A DNA stretch of 50,067 nucleotides, from IMG/VR virus record IMGVR_UViG_3300042465_003699, positions 1 through 50,067 of that record; one strand, given 5' to 3'. A program made the translations under genes and the position numbers. This DNA is from a virus. The notes under the pieces are model-generated. The model was not told the DNA's origin. It made no database searches and saw only the letters and a program-made list of their open reading frames with translations. This document shows positions 41,001-48,788 of this stretch, piece by piece. The stretch's first letter is position 1; each line of letters opens with the position of its first letter.

Positions 41001-43521
41001 TAAAACTCCAGATGTTATCTTAAATGGAGAAGCAGAAGTTGTTGAGTTCCTAGAGAATGGTGGATCTGTTATTATAGATGGTCAATTATATAAAAAAGCT
41101 CAATTTAATAGCTTAAAGCCAACTAATCTTTCTAATGTTGAAGGTTATAAAGCACAAAATATATCATATATTAGAGAAGCGGTAAGAAGAAGAGATGCTA
41201 ATGTATTTAAACGAGTAGCTAGAGGATTAAATCCACTTAATGCTATGTCTGATATATATTCATTATTGAAAAACACTTGGGCGAAGAGTGATGCTGTAAA
41301 AAAATATGTTACTGATAATATAGAAAAACCATTAATTAAAGCTATGCACGATATATTGAATGGTCAAGCAGTTAAGATAAGAGAATATTATGCTGGATTT
41401 AATGAAATATTTGGTTCTAAAAAGAAAGGTCTAGATAGACTAGCTGAAACAATATCTAATGAAGAAAATCCAGTAACTAGTAGATTAAGTTATGAGATAA
41501 CTAATTCTCACATGGTAAATTACTATAATCTATCAAGAGTAGAAGATGGTGTTAGAAGATTAGCTTTTTCTGGTGTTAATGCAACCGATGTAGCTAAGTA
41601 TATGGATAAAAATCAAGATCTTAAGGATTATGCTGATTTCTTAATGCAGAAATACGAGGATAATAAAGTAGATTATGAACCAGTATATGAAGCGGCTACT
41701 GGCATGCCATTTCCTGAGAAGTTATACTATCCAGAATATGCATCTAATTTTGAGCAAGATTTTATTGATGTAAATTCAGTATTAAATAATGATGGATCAA
41801 TAAACGCCATGAGTGCTGTTACAAATAATGTAAAGCAAAGAACATCCTTTAAAGGCCAATATGATTTAAGTATGAATGCACATAACGTATATCTTGATTA
41901 TATAAAGAATATGGAGCATTCAAGAAATCTATTTGAAATAGCTAAAAAAACTAATCAATTATTTAGTACTACAAATGCACCACACTTAATAGCTAATATG
42001 GGCTTAGATAAGTATAATGAATTAAGAGAACACATGGCGGTTATACTTAGTAATAGTATGCCAAAAACAGGAACTACATTGTATAGCAAAGGCGTTAGTG
42101 GTTTGCTTAATTTTAGTGTATTATCTACTCTTGGATTTAAACCAGCGAGTGTTCTTAAACAGTTTACTTCATTTACTCACTATTGGACAGCTGGTATAGC
42201 TGATGGAGTTGATCCTTGGCAAATATGGGGAGCAACCATACCTACAAGTAAAGAAGAATGGAAATTTATATATTCATTAATGACTAGTGATTATATAAAT
42301 GACAGAAGAAAAGGCGGATCTATTGATGTTGAAGCAAAAAAAGTATTAGATGCAGCTGCAAAATCAAAGTCAGCTAAAGCATGGACTGCGGCTACTCAAT
42401 TAGCAATGTCTCCGATTATAGGTGGGGATTTAGCAGCTGTAATATTCGGCCCAGGTGGCGGTAGTGCTTTTGCTTTAGCTACATATAGACAAAGACTATC
42501 TGAAGGCATGAGTAAAGAAGAGGCTGCTGATTACGCTTATAGAAGGTGGGTAGAAGAAACAGAAAAGACACAACAATCAACTAGAGTAGATTTAACAAGT
42601 AATATACAAAGAGATCCATTATGGAGAATGGCTGGAACATATAGAACTGGACAAGCTTCTATGGCTAAAAAGGTTATAAATGCCGTTAAATTATTAAGCT
42701 CTGGAACTACATTGACTACTCGTGAAAAAGCGCAAGCAATAACTGATATAGTATATTTTACTACGTTAGGATCTGTAGCTTTCTCAGTAGTTGCATCTGG
42801 AGCAGTAGGAGCAATGATGTCAAGTGATGATGATGAAGATAAAAGAATTACGCATGATATATTTTGGGATCAAATAGGTTCTGATTTACAAGGTTATGGT
42901 GCTATTGGACATATAGGAGATTGGGCGTTAAATGCAATGAGAGGAGATATTTGGAAAAATAATATTCCAGTAGTTAATTTTGCTCAAAAACTTGCTCAAT
43001 TACCATCAATAATACCAGCTGCTAGCTATAGAAAGTTTGAAGATTTATCTAAAGAAGATCAACTTAAATTTGCTTCAGAGGCTGGTGCAGTAGATATATT
43101 TGGAAATGTTGGTGGTGAATACATTAATCAATTTGATCCTGAAGTTGTAGCAAAATTATTTGAAGAATATAATAATCAGATATTTTGGAATAAATTAACT
43201 GATATGGAATCTAGAGATTTTTATAAATCAATTGGAGCTAAAAATATAGATGATTTAATTAGCAATATGACTGATTATATTAAAGGAGATAAAGAATTAT
43301 TTGATGCTTTGATGAATTACGAAGATGACTACTTTAAAATATCTAAAGAAAGAAATAAAGTAGATTATCTATATAAAATATTTAATGAAGGAGAAGATTA
43401 TATCATTGATGAAGAACAAGGGTATAAAATCAATGAAGTTAAACTTCCTACTAAGCCTGCAAAAGTTATAGAAGCTTATCCAACTGGTGAAAAGCAGAAA
43501 GTTTACAAAACATATAACTAA
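35074..43521 (+). CDS. Giant internal virion protein with embedded GNAT domain, 2815 aa
   Basis: The largest gene here. In order: a disordered N-terminus (1-150, Gln/Glu/Pro-rich); two copies of a ~50-residue module with a KP-N/D-G-x-Y start and a W-containing core (201-250 and 352-401); long helices; a hydrophobic Gly-rich stretch (about 890-925); a low-complexity linker (about 1145-1290); a GNAT acetyltransferase-like domain (about 1290-1390; acetyl-CoA loop NRGKGIGTKVLE, then YEKNGFKKVG); a beta domain of unknown type (about 1423-1550); a helical part; and near the C-terminus a probable membrane helix (about 2558-2583, FTTLGSVAFSVVASGAVGAM). Size and place indicate an ejected cargo protein; the acetyltransferase may act in the host after entry. 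Confidence 0.75.
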   Translation: MATSSKDLMSTQTGGFGETIQSSPESEVTAEQFNIKLPKQQVQASVQPSAQPEAIVPTQDIPTAPIQEEVIQPEIQAEQSSEDRLYSELNLTPVNLQGFNEEMFVDQPRESAIKPQGSYTEDGLYISEDPNPIVQPVETKTEEVINEEPMSLITEDGLSIGSPEQDKKVELDKINTTYKASGIKVDSDGVVRKVNKDDKEKPNGTYVYAGQPDAMYKKVGKDKWLKDYDSSGNFLPIEKDAARRIALLERDAKQVGDGKDVKSKASINTDKNISERFGNITDFNANSVLTASGSPMVADNIAFNTLIRKNIGSETERYNQDGTLNFNYDEKKAEIQKSLPREVANLVDYKGKPDGIYSLPDSDASFKKSGNNWYKAGSVNGKYQPLTEGDVNQRIEKLEKYAYRTPKVSEIATLRTDGQKLNIKAFGTGYANMVDETNRLLNSDALNKVDLYDKAFEDANEFINKDVNMLMGDKLSQEQKDGIIQKQQEIKKIIGDGKYDVAKASVIAESLKDAEEFFNASKAFNVKVNEGVQQGKSLARMSLDNKKKTYLEHFDLKDDSNIQINARELFEITSKMSDFVLENIENGNMRADTKNGGYIYSPSLNSKERNYIESKLSSMNEAYDKFNNERYSATNDRIIQQKSNKENTQFNIEKLEKSLAVFGGDSSRPEYQDLYRQLLKERKKLEYIDIIIEDEEISKSTVFLTQPKKLVQAVSTNMSPMAENIFNAIPSDITPKQRFDFYYEQLQADNNKLAKDNNLDDGYFQSVNRRFKDLFDWDGFYKLSDVEKTYLQNVGTLNQMSTLYYNNDTGFTNESTGFFESFMNGIAQTLTPKTAKADGYFAKSEMNNTMISELTNQGFDPDGYVDKATIQRMEERAAVDFMSRENLGKMGGSTVGIITPLVLTGGVGPGILKLGVGLEKLLVGVQGTSKVLTTLNKAENIYDATLSTTKLGRFLLPVSKAGIEQGIKFEIGGSVVGSTEGELNWFNGLAGGILSESLTGIMAGAPKTEAYKWVKSIFGNKTSDAIDIMKSAGKISARGVAEIGDETGSQLASIYSQTDNFQEMMSAIEEQYGSIDKVEEFLLSTFVMGSAFSIVSPTSSKEAYFALPDDKKARLDKILAQIGADVASAERSVSEYAEYVKTKEGKKEAIDKLEDKSVVNDQENEPGVSGEVAKGKEPIKTEPIVGAGKEEVSPSGVVQEEPTEVDTKKVDIEQRRQDEITALEAKYKIDRSKEPVVGAYGVVEVESESFKAARDKINAKYDAELAAVKPVVETEEAPMAEAVAKTPEENYATAQEVNNKIAEENPDASVLLTPKGDDLNLTAVYVGKENRGKGIGTKVLETVKSEADRTGKKIVLDTTNELDSETNLERLGNFYEKNGFKKVGENKFEYNPQAAVTEEAAPELVSTPLTEEEVAGKQEVESSVGLVTIKNPIKVLKGLFGKKNADGSIRTAHPGVKGTWGALDESIAKRYKGEDEKTLTEFSIPAGTTVETIEVDSKGKPVSQVRQEETDAVNNSTAQVVRLVTMDSGSSKKESQIIIKDETLSKSPESSTEKAAPKEKAESWQDRIDRPMTNEELNAFRTSIRNKFPDSYASEILDLVAEARKGEVNNLPYELDNLADEITINDIGNLLSEDDLFDSREKLNAYLRDRSNAGDMLNITKESKEESKIEEKFESLGDRIRAGKISGTGMAMSAIPGFKEAFNGSLEIVATAVDAGVSIAKAITEGFKKIKESQWYKDLGKEQRAQAFEDYKKGMNEKFPKKRVSKAERDAAKEFKAKVDEATGTAKEEPTVSMTNSQVLREQLKNKEAGAKDAVKFIQGMKEQIRAYAKQNLPKELYSKAQLDLLMNSISKAKTAKALDTAITRIDKMVENKAEAKRILTAKNIVKKIKNKREFLTKVNDKWKGKTTVESQREFKEFINSGALDDLELKTQEELDAIMEIIDAIISTGKADFKTIKTKQEETKRKENATLLKGLAKTPDVILNGEAEVVEFLENGGSVIIDGQLYKKAQFNSLKPTNLSNVEGYKAQNISYIREAVRRRDANVFKRVARGLNPLNAMSDIYSLLKNTWAKSDAVKKYVTDNIEKPLIKAMHDILNGQAVKIREYYAGFNEIFGSKKKGLDRLAETISNEENPVTSRLSYEITNSHMVNYYNLSRVEDGVRRLAFSGVNATDVAKYMDKNQDLKDYADFLMQKYEDNKVDYEPVYEAATGMPFPEKLYYPEYASNFEQDFIDVNSVLNNDGSINAMSAVTNNVKQRTSFKGQYDLSMNAHNVYLDYIKNMEHSRNLFEIAKKTNQLFSTTNAPHLIANMGLDKYNELREHMAVILSNSMPKTGTTLYSKGVSGLLNFSVLSTLGFKPASVLKQFTSFTHYWTAGIADGVDPWQIWGATIPTSKEEWKFIYSLMTSDYINDRRKGGSIDVEAKKVLDAAAKSKSAKAWTAATQLAMSPIIGGDLAAVIFGPGGGSAFALATYRQRLSEGMSKEEAADYAYRRWVEETEKTQQSTRVDLTSNIQRDPLWRMAGTYRTGQASMAKKVINAVKLLSSGTTLTTREKAQAITDIVYFTTLGSVAFSVVASGAVGAMMSSDDDEDKRITHDIFWDQIGSDLQGYGAIGHIGDWALNAMRGDIWKNNIPVVNFAQKLAQLPSIIPAASYRKFEDLSKEDQLKFASEAGAVDIFGNVGGEYINQFDPEVVAKLFEEYNNQIFWNKLTDMESRDFYKSIGAKNIDDLISNMTDYIKGDKELFDALMNYEDDYFKISKERNKVDYLYKIFNEGEDYIIDEEQGYKINEVKLPTKPAKVIEAYPTGEKQKVYKTYN

Positions 43522-43544
43522 AAAAACTATATTGAATAAAACAT

Positions 43545-43552
43545 TAAATTTG
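43545..43552 (+). promoter_or_regulatory. Rightward -7 element TAAATTTG
   Basis: Matches TAnnTTTG, 16 bases before the ATG at 43569, in the 47-base gap between the giant gene and the tail block. Confidence 0.5.
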
Positions 43553-43568
43553 TAACAAGTATAAAAGT

Positions 43569-45092
43569 ATGACTACAGTTAAGACACATGATTTAGAAAA
43601 ATGTAATAGGTTATATCCTACTATACCAAGCGTTAATGAATCTGTATTATATCCATATAATGGGTTGATTGTACGATTTGATAACGATGATAAGAAATCA
43701 TATAAGGTAAGAAAAAACGTACAAGCGAGATTTGTTCATCCTAGTATGGCATCGTTTCCAGCTTTAGGGTATCCTAATGGTATAGATTCTGTACACACTA
43801 TTACTTCAATGAAAATGAATGGTGTAGAATCTCTTTCTGCTCCTGCTGTATTGTCTTTATCTTATTCTGACTTAGTATATACTAAATATCCAAATTATTC
43901 AGTTGGTACTGAATATTTATATACTAATAACGTAGCTAATGGAGTATATATTGAGGCTTCACCTATAGATAGCGGAAATAATTACAATAACTTCTATGAA
44001 TTTGTAGAATCTATTGTAAATATCCATGATATAAATGTTAATGTTAGTAAGTCTAATGCTTTTTGGTGGGTATCAGATGGTTTTGATAGACTAGATAATA
44101 TCTCTTTAGAGAAATATTACGATGATGACTTTGAGTTTACATTTACTGAACAATTATTTAATGGTTTTAATGATATGTTATTATCCGAAAGGGTAATAAG
44201 ATTTGTATTTAATGGTGAGACAGTAGCTGTATACATAGATGGTGTACTACAAGCTAATACATCTCCTAACCAAATTGCTCAATTTAACGATGAGTTTTCA
44301 TTCTTCTCTTATGATTATGATTACAGATTCTTAGAAGAAATAAATACTTGCCCAGTAATGCCTCCGTTCTATGCTTCATTAGCTACTGACGGATGTTCTA
44401 ACTTAGAAACTAGTTGCGATTGTAAGAAGATATTCTTTTCTGATAATTCTTTTTACGATAATGGAATGCCAGGACATAATCCTGAGTCATTTACTAGCAG
44501 AACAATTACTATTACAAGACCTGATGGAACTACATACGTACTTGCTACATCTGATATTATAGATTCTGACGTAATAATTCCTCCACACTTTAATTCAAGC
44601 AACTCATTTCAGTATGCTTTTACAGCAAATGATGTAGATGGAATTTATAAGATTCAAATATGCACATATCCTGATTGGCAATCAGATGTTCTTTATGAAT
44701 CATTTTTACAACATATAGTTAGAAGAAATGGAAAACTTTATAAAATCAATACTTCAAGTACTGGGGCTGATCCTTCGCTTACCTCTTCTGCTCCTTATTG
44801 GACTGAGTATACTTGTGACACAGATTGCGAGAAAACTAGATACTGCTCTTCGGAAAGGATTGTTGTTCTATGTATTTCGCTTCTTAAATGTTTCAAGAAG
44901 ATGGTTAAAGAAGCATTTTGCGGAGTAGACGCTTCTCCTTGTAAATCTATTGCTGAAAATAAAGACTTTGTTGACTCAATGAAGTTTAAAGTTATCTTAC
45001 AATCGCTAGAGTTTAGTACTTGTGCAAATGATTGGGATTCAGTACAAAAGAATATTGATACATTGAAAAAAATCTGTTGCTGTGGAAGGTAG
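43569..45092 (+). CDS. Tail/fibre-region structural protein with Cys-rich end, 507 aa
   Basis: A Tyr/Asn/Ser-rich beta protein in the first ~350 residues (typical of tail and fibre components). It then becomes cysteine-rich: CDCKK, a CDTDCEKTRYC cluster and a final KKICCCGR. The last ~100 residues are helical and resemble small Cys-rich modules common at this place in flavobacterial phages. It probably forms part of the tail hub or fibre attachment. It opens the distal tail block behind its own -7 element. Confidence 0.65.
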   Translation: MTTVKTHDLEKCNRLYPTIPSVNESVLYPYNGLIVRFDNDDKKSYKVRKNVQARFVHPSMASFPALGYPNGIDSVHTITSMKMNGVESLSAPAVLSLSYSDLVYTKYPNYSVGTEYLYTNNVANGVYIEASPIDSGNNYNNFYEFVESIVNIHDINVNVSKSNAFWWVSDGFDRLDNISLEKYYDDDFEFTFTEQLFNGFNDMLLSERVIRFVFNGETVAVYIDGVLQANTSPNQIAQFNDEFSFFSYDYDYRFLEEINTCPVMPPFYASLATDGCSNLETSCDCKKIFFSDNSFYDNGMPGHNPESFTSRTITITRPDGTTYVLATSDIIDSDVIIPPHFNSSNSFQYAFTANDVDGIYKIQICTYPDWQSDVLYESFLQHIVRRNGKLYKINTSSTGADPSLTSSAPYWTEYTCDTDCEKTRYCSSERIVVLCISLLKCFKKMVKEAFCGVDASPCKSIAENKDFVDSMKFKVILQSLEFSTCANDWDSVQKNIDTLKKICCCGR

Positions 45093-45393
45093 TAACTCAT
45101 ACATTATAGACGGAGTACCTGGCGATAATGTCGTAGATATTCCTATTTGTGACGAGGTATTTCCATGTAAATACGGAAATTTACTTAAGAAACAAAAAAG
45201 TATTCTAGCTAAAGAAGTAGCTGCAATAAAAAACTTTGAAATATTTGGAATTGGTTCTTGTGACGTTAGTTGGGATACCATATTTGCCAAATCTTTGATT
45301 ATAGAGGCACTAGAATGTCTTCCTTATGGATTGTATACACAAGACGAAGAAAGATGCTTGATAGGCCAATTAACTGATAATTGTAATTGTTAA
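45082..45393 (+). CDS. Small tail-region protein, 103 aa
   Basis: No ATG is available near the start; the frame opens with GTG at 45082, overlapping the end of the previous gene by 11 nt in a different frame. The product contains helical segments (LLKKQKSILAKEVAAIKN) and ends in LTDNCNC, echoing the Cys-rich ends of its neighbours. Coupled translation from a GTG is the simplest view; a programmed frameshift is an alternative. Confidence 0.6.
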   Translation: MEGSNSYIIDGVPGDNVVDIPICDEVFPCKYGNLLKKQKSILAKEVAAIKNFEIFGIGSCDVSWDTIFAKSLIIEALECLPYGLYTQDEERCLIGQLTDNCNC

Positions 45394-45396
45394 AAT

Positions 45397-46134
45397 ATGA
45401 GCTGTAGTAGTTGTGGTAATAATAATAGTTTTACAAGTTGTGGATGTTCTGATAACTGCCCAAGTAAAACTTCTGATATAACATTATTTGATGGAGTATT
45501 AAGCTCTATAAATGTTCCTGTTGGAGCTGACTTGAATGATGTTCTAGCATTATTAGAATTGTTTGTACTTAATAGTGTGAATAATTTAAGTCTTAATATT
45601 GATTTATTATCTACTAATTGCTTAGGTCTTCCTGCTGGAACTTATGGTATTCAACAAGTTATGAATGCTATAATTGATACTTTATGTGCAATAGCAAGTG
45701 ACGATAGCGTATTGTTTAAGTCAATGCCTATTCAATTATCTATTAATCAGCCAGGTGGCTTTCCATATACTGGGACTCCATTTACAATCGCAGATGGTGT
45801 AACATCACAAATAACTCCTATCACTTTAACTGTTGTTAACGCTGGTAACTATATAGTAACATCTGAATTTGTACTTGATGGTGGTACTCCATGGCCTGCT
45901 TGGGTTGGTTATGAACTTAGAGTTAACGGAGTTGTCGTTCCTTATTCAACTAGAGTAGTTAGAATTGTTGGTGGAACTCCTTCTGATAATATCGGATCAT
46001 TCTGTGTAAACGCACAAGTTAGCGGACTTAATACTGGTGATCAAATATCTTTATGGATAGCTAATCAAACATCAGTACCTAATCCTTATAGCATACTTGT
46101 TCTTGGTGGCTCAATGGAGGCTAGAAGTTTTTAA
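45397..46134 (+). CDS. Fibre protein with Cys-rich N-terminus and jelly-roll-like C-terminus, 245 aa
   Basis: The first ~25 residues contain six cysteines (MSCSSCG, then SCGCSDNCPSKT), followed by a short helix-strand part (VPVGADLNDVLALLELFV). The C-terminal ~120 residues look like a C1q/TNF-type jelly roll (VVNAGNYIVTSEFVLDGG), common at fibre tips. The N-terminal module probably docks it to the Cys-rich neighbours. It likely takes part in receptor binding or in fibre trimerisation. Confidence 0.65.
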   Translation: MSCSSCGNNNSFTSCGCSDNCPSKTSDITLFDGVLSSINVPVGADLNDVLALLELFVLNSVNNLSLNIDLLSTNCLGLPAGTYGIQQVMNAIIDTLCAIASDDSVLFKSMPIQLSINQPGGFPYTGTPFTIADGVTSQITPITLTVVNAGNYIVTSEFVLDGGTPWPAWVGYELRVNGVVVPYSTRVVRIVGGTPSDNIGSFCVNAQVSGLNTGDQISLWIANQTSVPNPYSILVLGGSMEARSF

Positions 46135-46155
46135 TAAATTGAAATAAATAAAATT

Positions 46156-46695
46156 ATGATAAGAATATACGATGGTGGAAACCAACTGACTTTAACTAGA
46201 GAATTAGGAGCTAATACAAATCCTGAATACTATTTATATAGTTCTATAAAATCAGTTTCATGGACTAAAGATGTAATTGGTAATTATTTTTTACTAATCA
46301 ATTTTATTACGGATGATAGTGACAACCCGTTAAAGGTTAAGTTACTTGATACTGGATCACCTACTAGTGCTGCTCAATATGCAAATACTGAAGATGGCGC
46401 AAAACTAGCTGTACAAGATTTACATACTTGGATTAATAATTCATTTGAATTAATAAATGCTAACACTAGAGTACCAGTATTAATCAGAGTTACTACATCA
46501 GGAACTATTGCTCCAGTTGTATATAGCATATCTGTATCTAACGTAGGTGCTGCAAATGGAACATTCTTAGGCGGTACAATTAAGCCAGGTGAAACATTAA
46601 ACTTTGATGCTGGAGCTTTAAACAACTTCTATGCAGCAGGAACTATTGCTTATAACGGCACTGGAACTGAATTAGTTATCATTTATAACGTATAA
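46156..46695 (+). CDS. Fibre/tail accessory protein, 179 aa
   Basis: An all-beta-looking protein starting MIRIYDGGNQLTLTRELGAN with a C-terminal Gly/Ala-rich beta part (GTFLGGTIKPGETLNFDAGA). It has no cysteines and no signal peptide. Placed among fibre genes, it is probably a small fibre or baseplate component; no family recognised. Confidence 0.6.
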   Translation: MIRIYDGGNQLTLTRELGANTNPEYYLYSSIKSVSWTKDVIGNYFLLINFITDDSDNPLKVKLLDTGSPTSAAQYANTEDGAKLAVQDLHTWINNSFELINANTRVPVLIRVTTSGTIAPVVYSISVSNVGAANGTFLGGTIKPGETLNFDAGALNNFYAAGTIAYNGTGTELVIIYNV

Positions 46696-46701
46696 TAAAT
46701 A

Positions 46702-47262
46702 ATGTCTACGCAGATACATATAGATAGATATGGAATTAACCCTTATGGTTATACCTATGGACTATATGCACAAACTGCGTTAGGTACTCCTATTGCTAAT
46801 ACTGATGTAGAGACTTCTTTAATAGGCACAGGGGTAGGTACATTAAGTGTTCCTGCAAATGCTTTTAAGGTTGGAGACAGCTTTACTGTTAAGATGTGCG
46901 GTCATTTATCTTGTGCAAACAATGAGACAATACACGTTAGGATTAAATCTAATGGAATTGTAATAGGTGACTTAGGAGTATTTCAAATGAAAATTACTAC
47001 TGATAAACACTTTGAGTTAGTATCAGATTTTACGATAACTAAAATTGGTGCAGCAGGAGTAGCTGAGTTATTTGTAAATGGTCAATATTCTTATAATCAA
47101 AATGCCAATACCCAACTTGACGGTGTTAATTTTGCTTTAGTATCCAATACTACATTTGATACTACTATTACTAATTCGCTCACAATAACAGCACAATGGG
47201 GATTAGCAAATATTGCTAACTCAATACAATCACAAAACTTTGTTTTAAATAAAACTTTCTAA
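46702..47262 (+). CDS. Fibre-type protein, 186 aa
   Basis: Begins MSTQIHIDRYGINPYGYTYG and continues with a predicted beta sandwich (NAFKVGDSFTVKMCGHLSCA, then VRIKSNGIVIGDLG), a type often found in phage tail fibres. The start of the next gene overlaps its stop (TAATG). Receptor binding or fibre structure is likely, from type and position. Confidence 0.65.
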   Translation: MSTQIHIDRYGINPYGYTYGLYAQTALGTPIANTDVETSLIGTGVGTLSVPANAFKVGDSFTVKMCGHLSCANNETIHVRIKSNGIVIGDLGVFQMKITTDKHFELVSDFTITKIGAAGVAELFVNGQYSYNQNANTQLDGVNFALVSNTTFDTTITNSLTITAQWGLANIANSIQSQNFVLNKTF

Positions 47263-48479
47263 TGAGTACACTAATTCAAATACAATCATCAGGTGGAGGT
47301 TCTTCTGCTTCAGGAGTCTTCGGTATATCAAATGCAGCTGGAGTTTACACATACTATGCAACTCCAGCATTGGCTTATGCTGCTGCATCAGTTGGACAGA
47401 CTATTGAGTTATTTGCAGATTATACCACAAGTGGTTCGGAGGTTTTATTACTTACAAAGAATGTAAATTGGAATGGTAACGGACATACTTGGACTAAAAC
47501 AGCAGTAAATGAAACTGCAATTTTTTCAAGTGGATATGCATCTTGTAAATTTTCTATACTTAATTTAAATTTAGTAAGACAAAATGGAACTAATCCATCT
47601 GGAGTTTTAGTTTCAAATTTATTTAATGGAGATACAAATGTTTCTGGTAGAATTATAATGACTGGTAGTTATTTTGAAAATCAAAGTACAACTGGAACTG
47701 CAATATCCTTATTTCCATCTTCATTGGAAATAGTCGGATTAATTGCAAAAGGAGTAAATATTGGTTCATTTATAGGTTCTACTAATATAGTGACCAATTG
47801 TTCATTTTATGGTGTTATTGGTACTGATATGCGAGGTATTGCAAATTCTTGCTATGCTCAAGGAACAACTGGAAATGGAATTAGTTTAGCCACATCATCG
47901 ATTTTAAATAATTGCATAGGAGTATCTGTATCTGGCTCTGGAATTTCAGGTGGCGGATATATGTATAATTCAATAGGTAGAAGCACTTCTGGATTTGGAA
48001 TTGAATCAAGTGGGGGAATTGACCTAATTGGTTGCACTGGAATTTCAGTTTCTGGACAAGGGTTATATTTATTTTTTAGCACATCAAAAAATATATCAAA
48101 TAATACTGGCATTAGTTCATCTTCTTATGGTATTAGATTTCAAGCGTCTTATTGTTTTAATGGCACTTTTATTTCTACATCAAATGCAGCAGTTTGGGAC
48201 ACTGCGTCAAGTGGAAAATTGTACAATTGTAATTTAATTACAAGTTGGAATAATGCTTCGGGTTATGGAATTTTAGGAAATGCCGGAACGTTGCCAAATT
48301 CTATTGTTAATTGTAATTATAATTTAGCAAATGCATCTGCCCCTTATATTTTTAATGGCGGAACTGCAAAAGTCATAAAAATGAGCGGAAATAGTTATGA
48401 GGGTGGCGGTGCATTTAATGTAAACATCACGCAAGCAATTACAACAACAGAAGATAATCAAGGAAATATTTACTTATAA
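47262..48479 (+). CDS. Right-handed beta-helix tail spike, 405 aa
   Basis: After a Gly/Ser-rich start there is an N-terminal segment (TYYATPALAYAAASVGQTIE) of the kind that begins many spike folds. About 300 residues of short repeated turns with Asn/Gly/Ser/Cys patterns follow (for example NNCIGVSVSGSGISGGGYMY), the hallmark of pectate-lyase-like right-handed beta helices. Such spikes bind or cut surface polysaccharide; no catalytic residues can be picked out by eye. Confidence 0.75.
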   Translation: MSTLIQIQSSGGGSSASGVFGISNAAGVYTYYATPALAYAAASVGQTIELFADYTTSGSEVLLLTKNVNWNGNGHTWTKTAVNETAIFSSGYASCKFSILNLNLVRQNGTNPSGVLVSNLFNGDTNVSGRIIMTGSYFENQSTTGTAISLFPSSLEIVGLIAKGVNIGSFIGSTNIVTNCSFYGVIGTDMRGIANSCYAQGTTGNGISLATSSILNNCIGVSVSGSGISGGGYMYNSIGRSTSGFGIESSGGIDLIGCTGISVSGQGLYLFFSTSKNISNNTGISSSSYGIRFQASYCFNGTFISTSNAAVWDTASSGKLYNCNLITSWNNASGYGILGNAGTLPNSIVNCNYNLANASAPYIFNGGTAKVIKMSGNSYEGGGAFNVNITQAITTTEDNQGNIYL

Positions 48480-48490
48480 AATAAACAAAA

Positions 48491-48787
48491 ATGGAATCAG
48501 TTACAAAAATAGACATCATCGGTTTAGAAATATATGCTTATGATGAGTTAATAAACACTAAAGAAATTTATCCTTTGACGGCTGAATACGATTTTTTTAT
48601 GAATGAATTTTCAGATACACAAGAATTGTTGTCTGTAAATATCTACAATCCTATACCAAGAATTATGAAGTTTTACGGAATTGAAAATAGTATTCCTAAA
48701 GAATTCACAGAACTTGATTATGTGGATATGACAGTAGAACAGAAAGCAGATTTTGATGCATTTGTAGAACTTATTAAATTAAAATAA
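48491..48787 (+). CDS. Hypothetical tail-region protein, 98 aa
   Basis: An acidic alpha/beta protein starting MESVTKIDIIGLEIYAYDEL, with a helical C-terminus (TVEQKADFDAFVELIKLK). It lies between the beta-helix spike and another small fibre-region gene and may be a chaperone or small fibre component. No family recognised. Confidence 0.6.
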   Translation: MESVTKIDIIGLEIYAYDELINTKEIYPLTAEYDFFMNEFSDTQELLSVNIYNPIPRIMKFYGIENSIPKEFTELDYVDMTVEQKADFDAFVELIKLK

Positions 48788-48788
48788 A

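Noticed and set aside
35074-43521. Tape-measure protein call for the 2815-aa gene
   Set aside because: There is no long-tail or sheath gene set, and the layout is podovirus-like; an internal/ejected protein fits better.
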